Shown here one piece after another: positions 1 to 6,550 of a stretch of DNA of 41,955 nucleotides. The stretch comes from a virus: the IMG/VR virus record IMGVR_UViG_3300023112_000037, positions 1 through 41,955 of that record; one strand, given 5' to 3'. The notes beneath the pieces are model-generated. The model did not search any database. It had not been told where the DNA came from and saw only the letters and a program-made list of their open reading frames with translations. Both the position numbers and the translations under genes were made by a program. Every line of letters starts with the position of its first letter. Position 1 is the first letter of the stretch.

Positions 1-639
1 GTATTACTCGAACACAATAGCAACGTGGTAGTTCTTCCTAATGCAATTGACTTGTCGCATAGAATGTGGCAATTCGAAACAGAGCCTAGCGATGTTGTTC
101 GCATAGCATGGCTTGGGAGTAATCAAAGACACCATGATTTATTGAGATTGGTGAATGCGATTGCAAAGCTTTATGCAGATCCCGAATTAAAAGGAAAGTT
201 CAGATTCGTACAAGCCGGTGGTGAAGGAATCGATAACTCTATCTTCGATGGTCCAGATTTTAAATGGCTGAAACAAGCAGCGCCATTTGAATATGGAGTG
301 TATTACAAGGAGGTGGATATATGTTTAGCTCCATTAAAGGAGAATAAGTACAATCAATGTAAGTCTGAGATTAAGATGGTTGAGGCAGGAATGAACAAGA
401 AGGCGTTCGTTGGCCAATCTTACGGAATATACAAGGAGCATATCACTCATGGAGTAAACGGATTCTTAGTGGACGATGATGAGAAGTGGTACAGTATTCT
501 TAAAGCATTGATTTTGGATAAAGGGACTCGTGAGAGAGTATCTCAGAACCTACATGAATACGTTAACCCTAAATTCGCATTGGATACAATAGCAAGAAAG
601 AGAGTTCAATTTTATAAATCACTATGTAATGAAAAGTAA
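1..639 (+). CDS. Glycosyltransferase, C-terminal part (cut by window edge)
   Basis: The reading frame is open from base 1, so the gene starts upstream; the GTG at 25 is only the first start-like codon in the window. What is visible resembles the C-terminal Rossmann half of a GT-B (GT1/GT4-like) glycosyltransferase: a VLPNAID strand, an IAWLGSNQRHHD turn that often begins the nucleotide-sugar domain, then KSEIKMVEAGMNKKAFVG, which matches the family's K...E.....PVV sugar-nucleotide region, and GVNGFLVDDD, the usual GxNGxLV loop. It would transfer a sugar from an activated donor. The acceptor cannot be told; phages use such enzymes on DNA, virion proteins or host surface glycans. The next gene overlaps its end by 11 bases. 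Confidence 0.72.
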   Translation, partial: VLLEHNSNVVVLPNAIDLSHRMWQFETEPSDVVRIAWLGSNQRHHDLLRLVNAIAKLYADPELKGKFRFVQAGGEGIDNSIFDGPDFKWLKQAAPFEYGVYYKEVDICLAPLKENKYNQCKSEIKMVEAGMNKKAFVGQSYGIYKEHITHGVNGFLVDDDEKWYSILKALILDKGTRERVSQNLHEYVNPKFALDTIARKRVQFYKSLCNEK

Positions 640-1027
640 GCTAACTGAAGAACACCTAAAAGCATTAAAAGATGCTGTGTACCCAATGCAGTTCCAAAAG
701 ACTAAAGTGGGGTTAAGAAAGACCTTGCTCGTTAGAGAGGTTATTGGTGTAATCAAGGAAGATGTAATGAAGCCTAACTGCGAGATAGCTGCAGAACAAC
801 AAGGGTTGATTGAAACAGTAATTCCAAACCTATGGGTTCATCCAGATACTCGTGAAACGAAAACTTGGACGGCTATTGGATTCAAAAAGGTTGGCTACAT
901 GACTGAGGAGAACTATGCAGAGTTTACAGGAGGGAGTATTATGTACTGCAGTTGTGCATACCCGATAAAAAGTGAAATAGAAACGCACTGGCCATGTTGC
1001 CGTAAGTGCAGAAAACAAATACTATAA
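629..1027 (+). CDS. Small protein with C-terminal Cys cluster, unknown function
   Basis: The 132-residue product is not a family I recognise. The N-terminal half is basic and helical. The last 30 residues hold CSC then, after a 16-residue gap, CCRKC, a spacing that could bind one zinc ion as a small ribbon. The ATG lies inside the end of the glycosyltransferase gene and its TAA overlaps the next ATG, so translation is probably coupled. No function can be assigned. Confidence 0.7.
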   Translation: MKSKLTEEHLKALKDAVYPMQFQKTKVGLRKTLLVREVIGVIKEDVMKPNCEIAAEQQGLIETVIPNLWVHPDTRETKTWTAIGFKKVGYMTEENYAEFTGGSIMYCSCAYPIKSEIETHWPCCRKCRKQIL

Positions 1028-1206
1028 TGGGAGCAAGACATCCATACGAATTTTGGTGCACCGACAAAGACGGTAAGAGGCATCACGAATACTTTAGCTA
1101 CTCGTCTACGAGAGCATCAAGGGTTAAAGCGTACATTGAGAAAACATACGGAATCGATATCGAGTCTTGTGCAGACTTTGGATTCCGAAGAAACCACGAC
1201 ATATGA
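1027..1206 (+). CDS. 59-residue hypothetical protein
   Basis: I chose the ATG at 1027, which overlaps the previous stop as TAATG, over an in-frame ATG at 1006 that would need a longer overlap. The product is small, basic and aromatic (HPYEFWCTDKDGKRHHEYF at its start). It looks like a compact beta-hairpin plus helix, but I recognise no family. Its end overlaps the next gene as ATGA. Confidence 0.6.
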   Translation: MGARHPYEFWCTDKDGKRHHEYFSYSSTRASRVKAYIEKTYGIDIESCADFGFRRNHDI

Positions 1207-1481
1207 AAGGATGGTGTAAAATATTAGAGCTAGACAACTACGACATACTCGTACAGAGACTAGCGACTAAAGAGGACGGAGAGAACGTAAGCATAACTGT
1301 CAGAATGCCTGACGGTCAGTTTATCAAGACTGCATCCTTAGGAGATGGTGAAGATGCCGAGAAGAAGGCTATCGAACTATTCGAAACTTATGAAGCGAAG
1401 GACGCGAAACTGTTCATAGATGAACTTGACAAGTTAATTACAGCAAATGACACAGAAGAAAACAAAGACACAAAAGATTGA
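1203..1481 (+). CDS. 92-residue hypothetical protein
   Basis: The start at 1203 (MKGWCKILEL) forms an ATGA overlap with the preceding stop and is preferred to an upstream ATG at 1167, which would overlap the previous gene by 40 bases. The N-terminal half reads as a short beta-sheet (YDILVQRLAT, VSITVRMPDG). The C-terminal half is acidic and helical, ending in an Asp/Glu/Lys-rich tail. No family is recognised. It overlaps the next gene by 35 bases. Confidence 0.6.
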   Translation: MKGWCKILELDNYDILVQRLATKEDGENVSITVRMPDGQFIKTASLGDGEDAEKKAIELFETYEAKDAKLFIDELDKLITANDTEENKDTKD

Positions 1482-1947
1482 TGGCGAACAGTTCGTTGAC
1501 AAGGACACGGGGGAGACTTTGGGCTCTGCTATTCCTGGTATTCAAACTGTAAGATCGGTTGATGAGAATGTTGTAATCATGAATAGTGAGGAATATGTCA
1601 TTTTGGATAGCCAAGCATTGGTTTATATCCAAGACCACTTCAACCCTATGGACTTAGGTCGAATTATGAAGATGACCAACATGACTCAAGGACAGTACAA
1701 CGTGTTGTATAAAGGGGAGCAACCTCATAGTAAGCAAACGCTTATGACTGAGCTTGACTATTCTCGCAACAAATTTTCGAACTTCCTAAAGCGATTAGAG
1801 ATGAAGAGTATCATCTACTACATCGTTGGGTATGTCGATGGAAAGCGTGTACGTCACATTATGTTGAATCCTAACTTGGCTAGGAAGAGAAAGACAATTC
1901 ACAAGGATTGCTTAAACTCTTTCCAAGACATAAGACTGTTGAAGTAA
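1447..1947 (+). CDS. Winged-helix DNA-binding protein (RepL/MarR-like)
   Basis: The 166-residue protein has a flexible Lys-rich N-terminus, then a strand-and-helix block (EEYVILDSQALVYIQDHF, LGRIMKMTNM) and a clear helix-turn-helix. The stretch SKQTLMTELDYSRNKFSNFL is followed by KRLEMKSIIYYIVGYVDGKR, the recognition helix and beta wing. This order resembles RepL-type plasmid replication initiators and MarR-like regulators, where the wing ends in a short strand before LNPNLARK. I infer a transcriptional regulator or replication accessory protein; sequence alone does not separate them. No promoter of its own is visible. Confidence 0.55.
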   Translation: MTQKKTKTQKIDGEQFVDKDTGETLGSAIPGIQTVRSVDENVVIMNSEEYVILDSQALVYIQDHFNPMDLGRIMKMTNMTQGQYNVLYKGEQPHSKQTLMTELDYSRNKFSNFLKRLEMKSIIYYIVGYVDGKRVRHIMLNPNLARKRKTIHKDCLNSFQDIRLLK

Positions 1948-1974
1948 TGTGGGTATTAAAATAATGAAGGCATT

Positions 1975-2436
1975 ATGAGTGGAGTATGGAATCAAATGGA
2001 TCCTAAGTTTAAGCATCCATATTTCGGAGGTTCAGAGGTTATTGAGAAATTCGAAAGCGGGTCGATAGTAACTAGGGAGTGTGAGCCAATGACTACTGCA
2101 AAACAGTATTATTGGAATGGAATCACCTTGATTATCGTAGGTAATGACGCTGACGAGTGTGATAATTTCACATGCCAAAAGGCAAAGCTAAAGGGAGAGA
2201 AGTTCCGAAAGGTAGCTTCTGCTCGAATGGACACGATGGAGGCTGACGCTTATCGTGAAGTAAATAACAAGATGATTGAGACACTTAGAGCAAATGGAGT
2301 ATCTTTGTCCGATAAGGATGCGGTTAGATTGCCAAGACTCAATGAAAGTACAGATTTGGAAACAGTAATATTAGTGCATAACATTCTAAAAGAGAAATAC
2401 AATGTGGATATACAACGAGAGGGAGTTCAAGCCTGA
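1975..2436 (+). CDS. Hypothetical protein
   Basis: The 153-residue product is not recognised. It has a beta-rich first half (GGSEVIEKFESGSIVTRE, YYWNGITLIIVGND) and a helical second half with a Lys/Arg-rich patch (KAKLKGEKFRKVASARMD). A 27-base gap separates it from the winged-helix gene. Its 3' end overlaps the GIY-YIG-like gene by 35 bases, so the two are probably translated together. Confidence 0.6.
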   Translation: MSGVWNQMDPKFKHPYFGGSEVIEKFESGSIVTRECEPMTTAKQYYWNGITLIIVGNDADECDNFTCQKAKLKGEKFRKVASARMDTMEADAYREVNNKMIETLRANGVSLSDKDAVRLPRLNESTDLETVILVHNILKEKYNVDIQREGVQA

Positions 2437-2878
2437 GGATATTCCGGAAGGAGCAGAGGGTTTCATCTACGCAATGAAAGCAATCATTGATGGAGAGGAA
2501 CGGCTCTACATAGGAAAGAAGAACTTTTACAAAACCAACAATGTGAATAAGGGTAAGAAGGAACTTGCCGCCATGACTGATAAGCGTGGTTCAAAAAAGA
2601 AGAAGGTAGTGAAGTTAGATTACGAGAACTACTTTAGTTCAAGTGTGGAACTCAAAGCTGCTCATAAAGATGGAGTTGAGATTAAAAGACTCATACTCCA
2701 CATTTGTCACTCTAAGAGAGAGTTGACATATCAAGAAGCTCGGTATATGTTTAAGCTGGACGTTTTGGAGAACGAGAAGTACCTCAACAAATCCATACTA
2801 AGCAAGTTCTTCCGAGTGCAACTAGAAATTAACAACCCAAAAAATAACAACGATGTCAAAACCGAAGAAACCGTTTAG
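2402..2878 (+). CDS. GIY-YIG-like endonuclease
   Basis: The N-terminus carries GFIYAMK (residues 20-26) followed by RLYIGKKNFYK (34-44), the two short strands of a GIY-YIG nuclease core: Y23 matches the GIY tyrosine and Y36-I37-G38 the YIG. A later block, ENYFSSSVELKAA, is typical of Seg-like phage relatives, as is a helix with acidic residues near YQEARYMFKLDVLENEKYLN that could supply the metal-binding glutamate. These enzymes make site-specific DNA cuts as homing or repair nucleases. I see no separate DNA-recognition domain beyond a Lys-rich segment at residues 46-70, so target and role are open. Confidence 0.6.
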   Translation: MWIYNEREFKPEDIPEGAEGFIYAMKAIIDGEERLYIGKKNFYKTNNVNKGKKELAAMTDKRGSKKKKVVKLDYENYFSSSVELKAAHKDGVEIKRLILHICHSKRELTYQEARYMFKLDVLENEKYLNKSILSKFFRVQLEINNPKNNNDVKTEETV

Positions 2879-3215
2879 CGACCTAATGGGTACGCGTATT
2901 ATTATTGAAAACTTTGCAAAGCCTGCAGAGGAAGTAAAAGAAGAAAAAGTAGCAGGAACTCCCAATATTATCCTATTGGATAAAGATCAAAAGGAAGTTG
3001 ATGCCGAGAAGAAAGCTGAGGAACTTGTTAGTACTGAGAGATTCACAATCCTACAAGTAGGAGAAGGGTGTAATCCAAAGTTCCAAGCAGGTCAAGAAGT
3101 CTTTATCGAAAAGCCTGAGAGATATTTATCTCCAGAGAACGCTGAGGTGATAATGGAGGAAGGAGAAATCATTGGCTTCATCATCGCAGAAAAGATTATC
3201 GCAGGAATATATTAA
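2853..3215 (+). CDS. GroES-like co-chaperonin
   Basis: The 120 residues follow the Cpn10 beta-barrel order: an opening strand MGTRIIIENF, a mobile-loop-like region of about 20 charged residues ending TPNIILLDKD, a central FTILQVGEGC (compare VVAVG in GroES), FQAGQEVFIEKP (compare VKVGDIVLF), and a closing strand IIGFIIAEKIIAGIY (compare ILAIV). Phage relatives such as T4 gp31 replace or reprogramme host GroES so that GroEL can enclose large capsid proteins. The gene ends its operon: a strong terminator follows 20 bases later. The mobile loop is unusually charged, so partner specificity is uncertain. Confidence 0.55.
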   Translation: MSKPKKPFSDLMGTRIIIENFAKPAEEVKEEKVAGTPNIILLDKDQKEVDAEKKAEELVSTERFTILQVGEGCNPKFQAGQEVFIEKPERYLSPENAEVIMEEGEIIGFIIAEKIIAGIY

Positions 3216-3234
3216 TCGAACATCTCCAAACTAC

Positions 3235-3268
3235 AACCCTCGGCAAATGCGTCGGGGGTTTTGTTTTT
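3235..3268 (+). terminator. Rho-independent terminator after the GroES-like gene
   Basis: An 8-bp stem (3235-3242 with 3253-3260, one T.G pair) encloses a 10-base loop and is followed by a T-rich tract. It closes the left operon. The T tract also supplies the -33 box of the next promoter. Confidence 0.8.
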
Positions 3269-3290
3269 ACGCCAATTATGAGTATCTTAT
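3260..3290 (+). promoter_or_regulatory. Bacteroidota-type promoter (TTTG-N19-TATCTTAT)
   Basis: TTTG at 3260-3263 and TATCTTAT at 3283-3290 are 19 bases apart, close to the Bacteroidota -33 TTTG / -7 TAnnTTTG pattern. The predicted start near 3297 leads into the fibre-like gene at 3375. The same TATCTTAT box recurs at 4706 and 26686 with matched spacing. Confidence 0.5.
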
Positions 3291-3336
3291 ATCATACGAA
3301 TAAAGATATATCTTATATCATACGAATAAAGATATA
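3285..3336 (+). repeat. Perfect 26-bp tandem duplication in a promoter region
   Basis: Two identical 26-base units lie head to tail at 3285-3310 and 3311-3336, each beginning TCTTATATCATACGAATAAA. The duplication copies the -7 box and the start-site region of the promoter but not its -33 box. Confidence 0.95.
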
Positions 3337-3374
3337 CCATGAGTCAAAACAATTTATTACGTTAACTAGCTAAG

Positions 3375-4073
3375 ATGCAGAACAATAGTCAATACATAGC
3401 AGCATTAATTAAGAAGCAATGGATTCGTGAAGAGTTTGTTGCCTCTGATTTATTGACGCTAGATGTTTTAGATGAGGATTTTGTTGGTGGTTACAAGCCG
3501 ATGATTCTTCAAATGGGAACATTGCGAGATATACTTCTTGAAGAGATGTCTTTCTTGAACATGCCCGACACTCCTGATACCTATGCAGGTTGGGGAGGAT
3601 TTGTTCCTATGGTAAACTCAACCGAAGATGGGTTAGAATTTGCTTTGTACATAGACGAGTTCATCGAACTTACAGATACACCCTTAGATTACACAGGCTC
3701 AGAAGGTCTTCCGGTCTTTGTAAATCTTACAGGTGATGGTTTAGTCTTTGGCAACCCTGTTCCTCAAGAATCACACTATGAAGCGAGAATTCGTTTTGAC
3801 GATGTAAATCAACCTTCAATAGATGAGCTTCAAGCTGACAACTTAGGAGTTAGTGTTCTTTGGACTAGAACTGCAGTGGGTGTGTTTCAAGCTACGTTTA
3901 GTGGTTTAGTGGATCCTGCCAAGCTTACAACATACTTAGGAAACAGTTCTTCTGGATTCTTTACTGTTGGAAGTTTCAATGCAGGCTCTATCCAATACGT
4001 ACATCGTGACTTCACAGGAGCGATAGCTGACCCGGCAAGCGTTATCTGTATCGAGATAAAGTTGTTTCCATAA
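3375..4073 (+). CDS. Virion or tail-fibre protein with two DTP-GLEF repeats
   Basis: The 232-residue protein holds two copies of a motif familiar from phage tail and fibre proteins: DTPDTYAGWGGFVPMVN then EDGLEFA (residues about 62-90), and DTPLDYTGSEGLPVFVN then GDGLVFG (about 99-128). The C-terminal half is beta-rich with a Gly/Ser-rich turn and no catalytic motif. An attachment or appendage role is inferred. It is the first gene after the promoter at 3260 and stands apart from the other appendage genes. Confidence 0.55.
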   Translation: MQNNSQYIAALIKKQWIREEFVASDLLTLDVLDEDFVGGYKPMILQMGTLRDILLEEMSFLNMPDTPDTYAGWGGFVPMVNSTEDGLEFALYIDEFIELTDTPLDYTGSEGLPVFVNLTGDGLVFGNPVPQESHYEARIRFDDVNQPSIDELQADNLGVSVLWTRTAVGVFQATFSGLVDPAKLTTYLGNSSSGFFTVGSFNAGSIQYVHRDFTGAIADPASVICIEIKLFP

Positions 4074-4130
4074 CTTTTTGTAACTTGGTTCTCGCAATAT
4101 TGCACGGTACCATGAAAAAATAACAAGAAT

Positions 4131-4337
4131 ATGGTAACTTATTTTAACAAGACAGACATGATTTCCTTTGCGGAATACATGGTGTCAGAAGAGAGAACTC
4201 AAAGAATCATTAACCACCCAGAAGCTGCAACTATGGCACCTGTCGAGGATAGGCTAAAGCAAGTACACAATGCCGACTTTCAGAATTGGATGGAGTGGAA
4301 TGAAAGAAAAAAAGCAGAAAAGGTTGCACAGGATTAA
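4131..4337 (+). CDS. Small conserved-looking phage protein
   Basis: The 68 residues begin MVTYFNKTDMISFAEYMVS and run through an acidic helical middle to a WMEWNERKKAEK tail. Small proteins with a similar YFN-TDMISF opening occur in Flavobacterium-type phages as far as I recall, but without a known role. A 57-base gap separates it from the fibre-like gene. Its 3' end overlaps the -33 box of the next promoter. Confidence 0.55.
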   Translation: MVTYFNKTDMISFAEYMVSEERTQRIINHPEAATMAPVEDRLKQVHNADFQNWMEWNERKKAEKVAQD

Positions 4338-4355
4338 AAAATTGTGTTAGATTTG
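4324..4355 (+). promoter_or_regulatory. Bacteroidota-type promoter for the attenuator/tRNA unit
   Basis: GTTG (4323-4326) and TAGATTTG (4348-4355) are 21 bases apart; the second box matches TAnnTTTG exactly. The predicted start near 4362 would make a leader of about 137 bases ending at the terminator at 4499, with the tRNAs beyond it. Confidence 0.55.
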
Positions 4356-4416
4356 CCACATGAATAAAAACACACTCTATAGTAGATGTCTATCGTTATG
4401 GTTCCGTAGGAACTCT

Positions 4417-4499
4417 GACCTAGCTATGCTATAATGTGATATAAGATATATAATCTCCCAAACAGAAAGCTCTAGGTCAAATGACTTAGGGTTTTTTTT
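4417..4499 (+). promoter_or_regulatory. Candidate transcription attenuator (competing hairpins)
   Basis: CTAGGTC at 4472-4478 can pair either with GACCTAG at 4417-4423 (7 bp, 8 with a flanking T-A) or with GACTTAG at 4483-4489 as the left arm of a terminator. The two pairings exclude each other, as in an attenuator or riboswitch expression platform. A separate small hairpin, GTTCC-GTA-GGAAC, lies at 4401-4413. I recognise no known riboswitch class. Confidence 0.4.
4470..4499 (+). terminator. Rho-independent terminator before the tRNAs
   Basis: A 9-bp stem (4470-4478 with 4483-4491, two G.U-type pairs) has a 4-base AAAT loop and a run of eight T. It lies 14 bases upstream of the first tRNA, with no further promoter between them, so tRNA synthesis would depend on read-through. 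Confidence 0.8.
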
Positions 4500-4513
4500 G
4501 TGGAGTAACATTT

Positions 4514-4586
4514 GGGGTTGTTGCCAACGTGGTCAAGGCAGGGGTTTGAAAAGCCTCCAACGTAAGTTCGATTCTTACCGATCTCA
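4514..4586 (+). tRNA. tRNA-Phe (GAA)
   Basis: A complete 73-base cloverleaf folds by eye. The acceptor stem is GGGGTTG with CGATCTC (three G.U pairs) and the discriminator is A. The D stem is GCC/GGC with an AACGTGGTCAA loop. The anticodon stem is GGGGT/GCCTC with loop TTGAAAA. The T stem is GTAAG/CTTAC with a canonical TTCGATT loop. The anticodon GAA reads phenylalanine codons. CCA is not encoded. Confidence 0.85.
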
Positions 4587-4595
4587 CAAACATAT

Positions 4596-4677
4596 GGGAT
4601 GTTATACCGTAGGGGTAGCGGGACCGGTTGTAACCCTGTTGTCTATGACTTGGGTGGTTTGACTCCATCACGTCCCA
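4596..4677 (+). tRNA. Probable tRNA-Tyr (GTA), slightly irregular
   Basis: The acceptor stem GGGATGT/ACGTCCC pairs over seven positions and the T stem GGTGG/CCATC over five. The anticodon loop TTGTAAC gives GTA, and a short variable arm GTC-TAT-GAC fits the class II form of bacterial tRNA-Tyr. Oddities: one C/T mismatch in the anticodon stem ACCGG/CCTGT, a T loop TTTGACT in place of TTCGACT, and two extra bases before the D stem. CCA is not encoded. It lies 9 bases after tRNA-Phe and was probably co-transcribed with it. Confidence 0.6.
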
Positions 4678-4681
4678 TTTG

Positions 4682-4713
4682 TTTGTTTAGCTGAATAATT
4701 TTCGCTATCTTAT
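4682..4713 (+). promoter_or_regulatory. Bacteroidota-type promoter (TTTG-N20-TATCTTAT)
   Basis: TTTG at 4682-4685 and TATCTTAT at 4706-4713 are 20 bases apart. The predicted start near 4720 is 14 bases before the ATG at 4734. It sits directly after the tRNA-Tyr gene and would drive the adhesin-like cassette. Confidence 0.55.
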
Positions 4714-4733
4714 TATATAAATGATAAATAGTT

Positions 4734-5075
4734 ATGTCAATAATAAGCAACAAAGATAAAGGGGGGAATAGTAGCAGGTTTAGCTGGAACCATAAAGTAC
4801 TCCTTGGATTACAGTCTATTTCAGATTCTATTATAAATAGCAACCTATCCCCTAAAACAGGAACTCCAGGAGTTTTAGATATTACTAACACCGCAGGATC
4901 AACATTAGGAAACTGGCAATCTTTCACATTTGTATGTGTTGTAGGAACTGTAACTATAGATGGAGAAGTTTTTCCAATAGGGACGTATACTTTCTCTAAT
5001 AATAATGGAACACTAAATAGTATAAGTTACGATGCATCTACATCTACAGATTGTAAAATTATATTTGTAGCTTAG
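4734..5075 (+). CDS. Small beta-rich virion-like protein
   Basis: The 113-residue product has a polar N-terminus, then a beta-sandwich-like pattern of alternating strands and Gly/Asn turns (TVTIDGEVFPIGTYTFSNNN). It has no signal peptide and no catalytic motif. It opens the AT-rich cassette and lies 2 bases before the lectin-like gene, so an appendage or decoration role is likely, though the family is not recognised. Confidence 0.5.
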   Translation: MSIISNKDKGGNSSRFSWNHKVLLGLQSISDSIINSNLSPKTGTPGVLDITNTAGSTLGNWQSFTFVCVVGTVTIDGEVFPIGTYTFSNNNGTLNSISYDASTSTDCKIIFVA

Positions 5076-5077
5076 CA

Positions 5078-5695
5078 ATGGCAAGAACAGAAGCACATAT
5101 TAAAATAGCTACGGGCGGTGGAGGCGGTGCAAATTTAACTACTCTTACAACTGGTCAGACCACTTCTTTTGCAACTGGCGATGATGCAAGCGTACCCTAC
5201 GGTAGAGAAGCTAATTTTTTAACACTTGCAGCAAATAGTCCAGCGGGTAATACTTTCAGATTTACAGATACTTTATTAGGCCAAACATTTTCGAGTGGAG
5301 TTGCTATTGATTGGGCGTATAGGGATGATGTTAATGAGTTGGTTGTAGGTTGGCAAATTGGAGATAACGGCTCTAACGTTAATTGGGAGGATGCAATAGA
5401 CTATTGCCTGTCTTTAATATTGGACACTTATACAGATTGGAATTTACCAAATAGTAATTTAATAGATACTCTTAAATCTACTATATATAGTAGAACCTTA
5501 AACTACACTCCTTTTTCAGTTACGGGAAATGTTTCGTTTTGGAGTTCCTCAACTTTAGAAGGTGTCTTAACAACATACGCCGCAAATTTACCTAATAGAT
5601 TATACGGAACGCTTGGAGCGGTTTCTAAAACCTCAACTAGTGGAATGAGAGCAAAAGCTTATCGAGTTTATACATACGCAGAACTTGGACTTTAA
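5078..5695 (+). CDS. Lectin-like adhesin (DUF1566/Lcl-type domain)
   Basis: After a short MARTEA tag and a Gly-rich linker (residues 12-18), residues about 55-200 follow the DUF1566/Lcl C-type-lectin-like order: WEDAIDYCLSL with an adjacent TDWNLPN (compare W..A...C..L and DWRLP), then SFWSSST (compare YWSST), and a closing MRAKAYRVYTY (compare VRPVR). Such domains bind ligands in surface and phage receptor-binding proteins. A host-recognition role is inferred. The first 20 bases of the gene are identical to those of the gene at 5968, which suggests a common virion-docking tag. Confidence 0.6.
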   Translation: MARTEAHIKIATGGGGGANLTTLTTGQTTSFATGDDASVPYGREANFLTLAANSPAGNTFRFTDTLLGQTFSSGVAIDWAYRDDVNELVVGWQIGDNGSNVNWEDAIDYCLSLILDTYTDWNLPNSNLIDTLKSTIYSRTLNYTPFSVTGNVSFWSSSTLEGVLTTYAANLPNRLYGTLGAVSKTSTSGMRAKAYRVYTYAELGL

Positions 5696-5706
5696 AAACA
5701 AAAAAA

Positions 5707-5955
5707 ATGACTTATAAATTCCCACAATTTCAAGTAGAAATAACCGATCCAGTAGTAACGGCAGATATTAACACAATCAGAGTACAACCAGATGCAATGC
5801 AGATTTCTGTAAGCATAAAGCTAGAAACTGCAAATGCTTCACTCTATGGAGTTCTATTAGATCAAATCAACGTAGTAGATTTAACGTATGAAAGTTATGA
5901 AAATCTTATGCTTAGAGTAATGTCAAGGCTAAACGATTTTGTCATTAACATTTAA
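5707..5955 (+). CDS. Small hypothetical protein in the adhesin cassette
   Basis: The 82-residue product alternates strands in its first half (FQVEITDPVVTADINTIRV) with a helical C-terminus (YESYENLMLRVMSRLNDF). It follows an A-rich leader and sits between two MARTEA-tagged proteins. The family is not recognised. A minor virion or chaperone role is possible from position alone. Confidence 0.5.
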   Translation: MTYKFPQFQVEITDPVVTADINTIRVQPDAMQISVSIKLETANASLYGVLLDQINVVDLTYESYENLMLRVMSRLNDFVINI

Positions 5956-5967
5956 TACTTTTTAAAG

Positions 5968-6522
5968 ATGGCAAGAACAGAAGCACAATTAGCACAATTA
6001 ACAGCTAACCCAACATCATTGTATGTAGGCTTATCTGATAGCGCTATTTTAACGGGAGCAGGTGAACAAAGTTTATTACCAGCTACAGGCCAAGGTTCTT
6101 TAACTGTTCCAGCAAATGCATTTAAAGTTGGAGATAGCTATTGTCTTGTAATGGCTGGAGAAATATTATTAGGAGATAAGGATGATGATTTTACTCTTAA
6201 AGTATATCAAAATGGTACAGTCTTAGGAGATATAACAGTAAAGCTTGAAGACATAACTGTTGCAGGTATAAGTTTTTGGGAAGTAGAAGTAGACTTCACT
6301 ATTAGAGCAATAGGTGCTACTGGTTCAATGTGTACTAACCTTGATTTTACTTTTAATAAAAACATTACAAAAGATTTTAAAGGAAGTAGACATGTTACAA
6401 TTACCACATTAGATACAACAACAACAAGTGCTTTATCTGTTACAGGACAAGTAGTTGGAGGAAATGGTTCTTCATTAGTAACTAACATGATGATTTTACA
6501 TAGAGTATTTTCAGGCACATAG
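5968..6522 (+). CDS. Jelly-roll-like appendage protein with MARTEA tag
   Basis: The 184 residues begin MARTEAQLAQLTAN, sharing its first residues with the lectin-like protein at 5078. The rest alternates beta strands and polar turns (VPANAFKVGDSYCLVMAG, DFTLKVYQNGT, WEVEVDFTIRAIG) and ends in a strand before HRVFSGT. The order resembles the C-terminal heads of the appendage proteins at 27221 and 28041, where [10 protein letters not shown] replaces ANAFKVGDS. I infer a trimeric jelly-roll head on a virion fibre. Confidence 0.5.
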   Translation: MARTEAQLAQLTANPTSLYVGLSDSAILTGAGEQSLLPATGQGSLTVPANAFKVGDSYCLVMAGEILLGDKDDDFTLKVYQNGTVLGDITVKLEDITVAGISFWEVEVDFTIRAIGATGSMCTNLDFTFNKNITKDFKGSRHVTITTLDTTTTSALSVTGQVVGGNGSSLVTNMMILHRVFSGT

Positions 6523-6550
6523 TTAATTATAAAAAGGTAAAAAAATAAAG

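Noticed and set aside
3285-3336. Possible CRISPR array
   Set aside because: Only two directly adjacent 26-mers, with no spacers and no cas gene.
4094-4103. Palindrome GCAATATTGC with nearby GGTACC as an operator
   Set aside because: It is short, single copy, and lacks a neighbouring promoter or repressor gene to support it.
4486-4671. 61-codon minus-strand frame with ESNHPSHRQQGYNRSRYP and VRIELTLEAFQTPALTTLA
   Set aside because: It is the antisense of the two tRNAs, a well-known source of false genes; it supports the tRNA calls instead.
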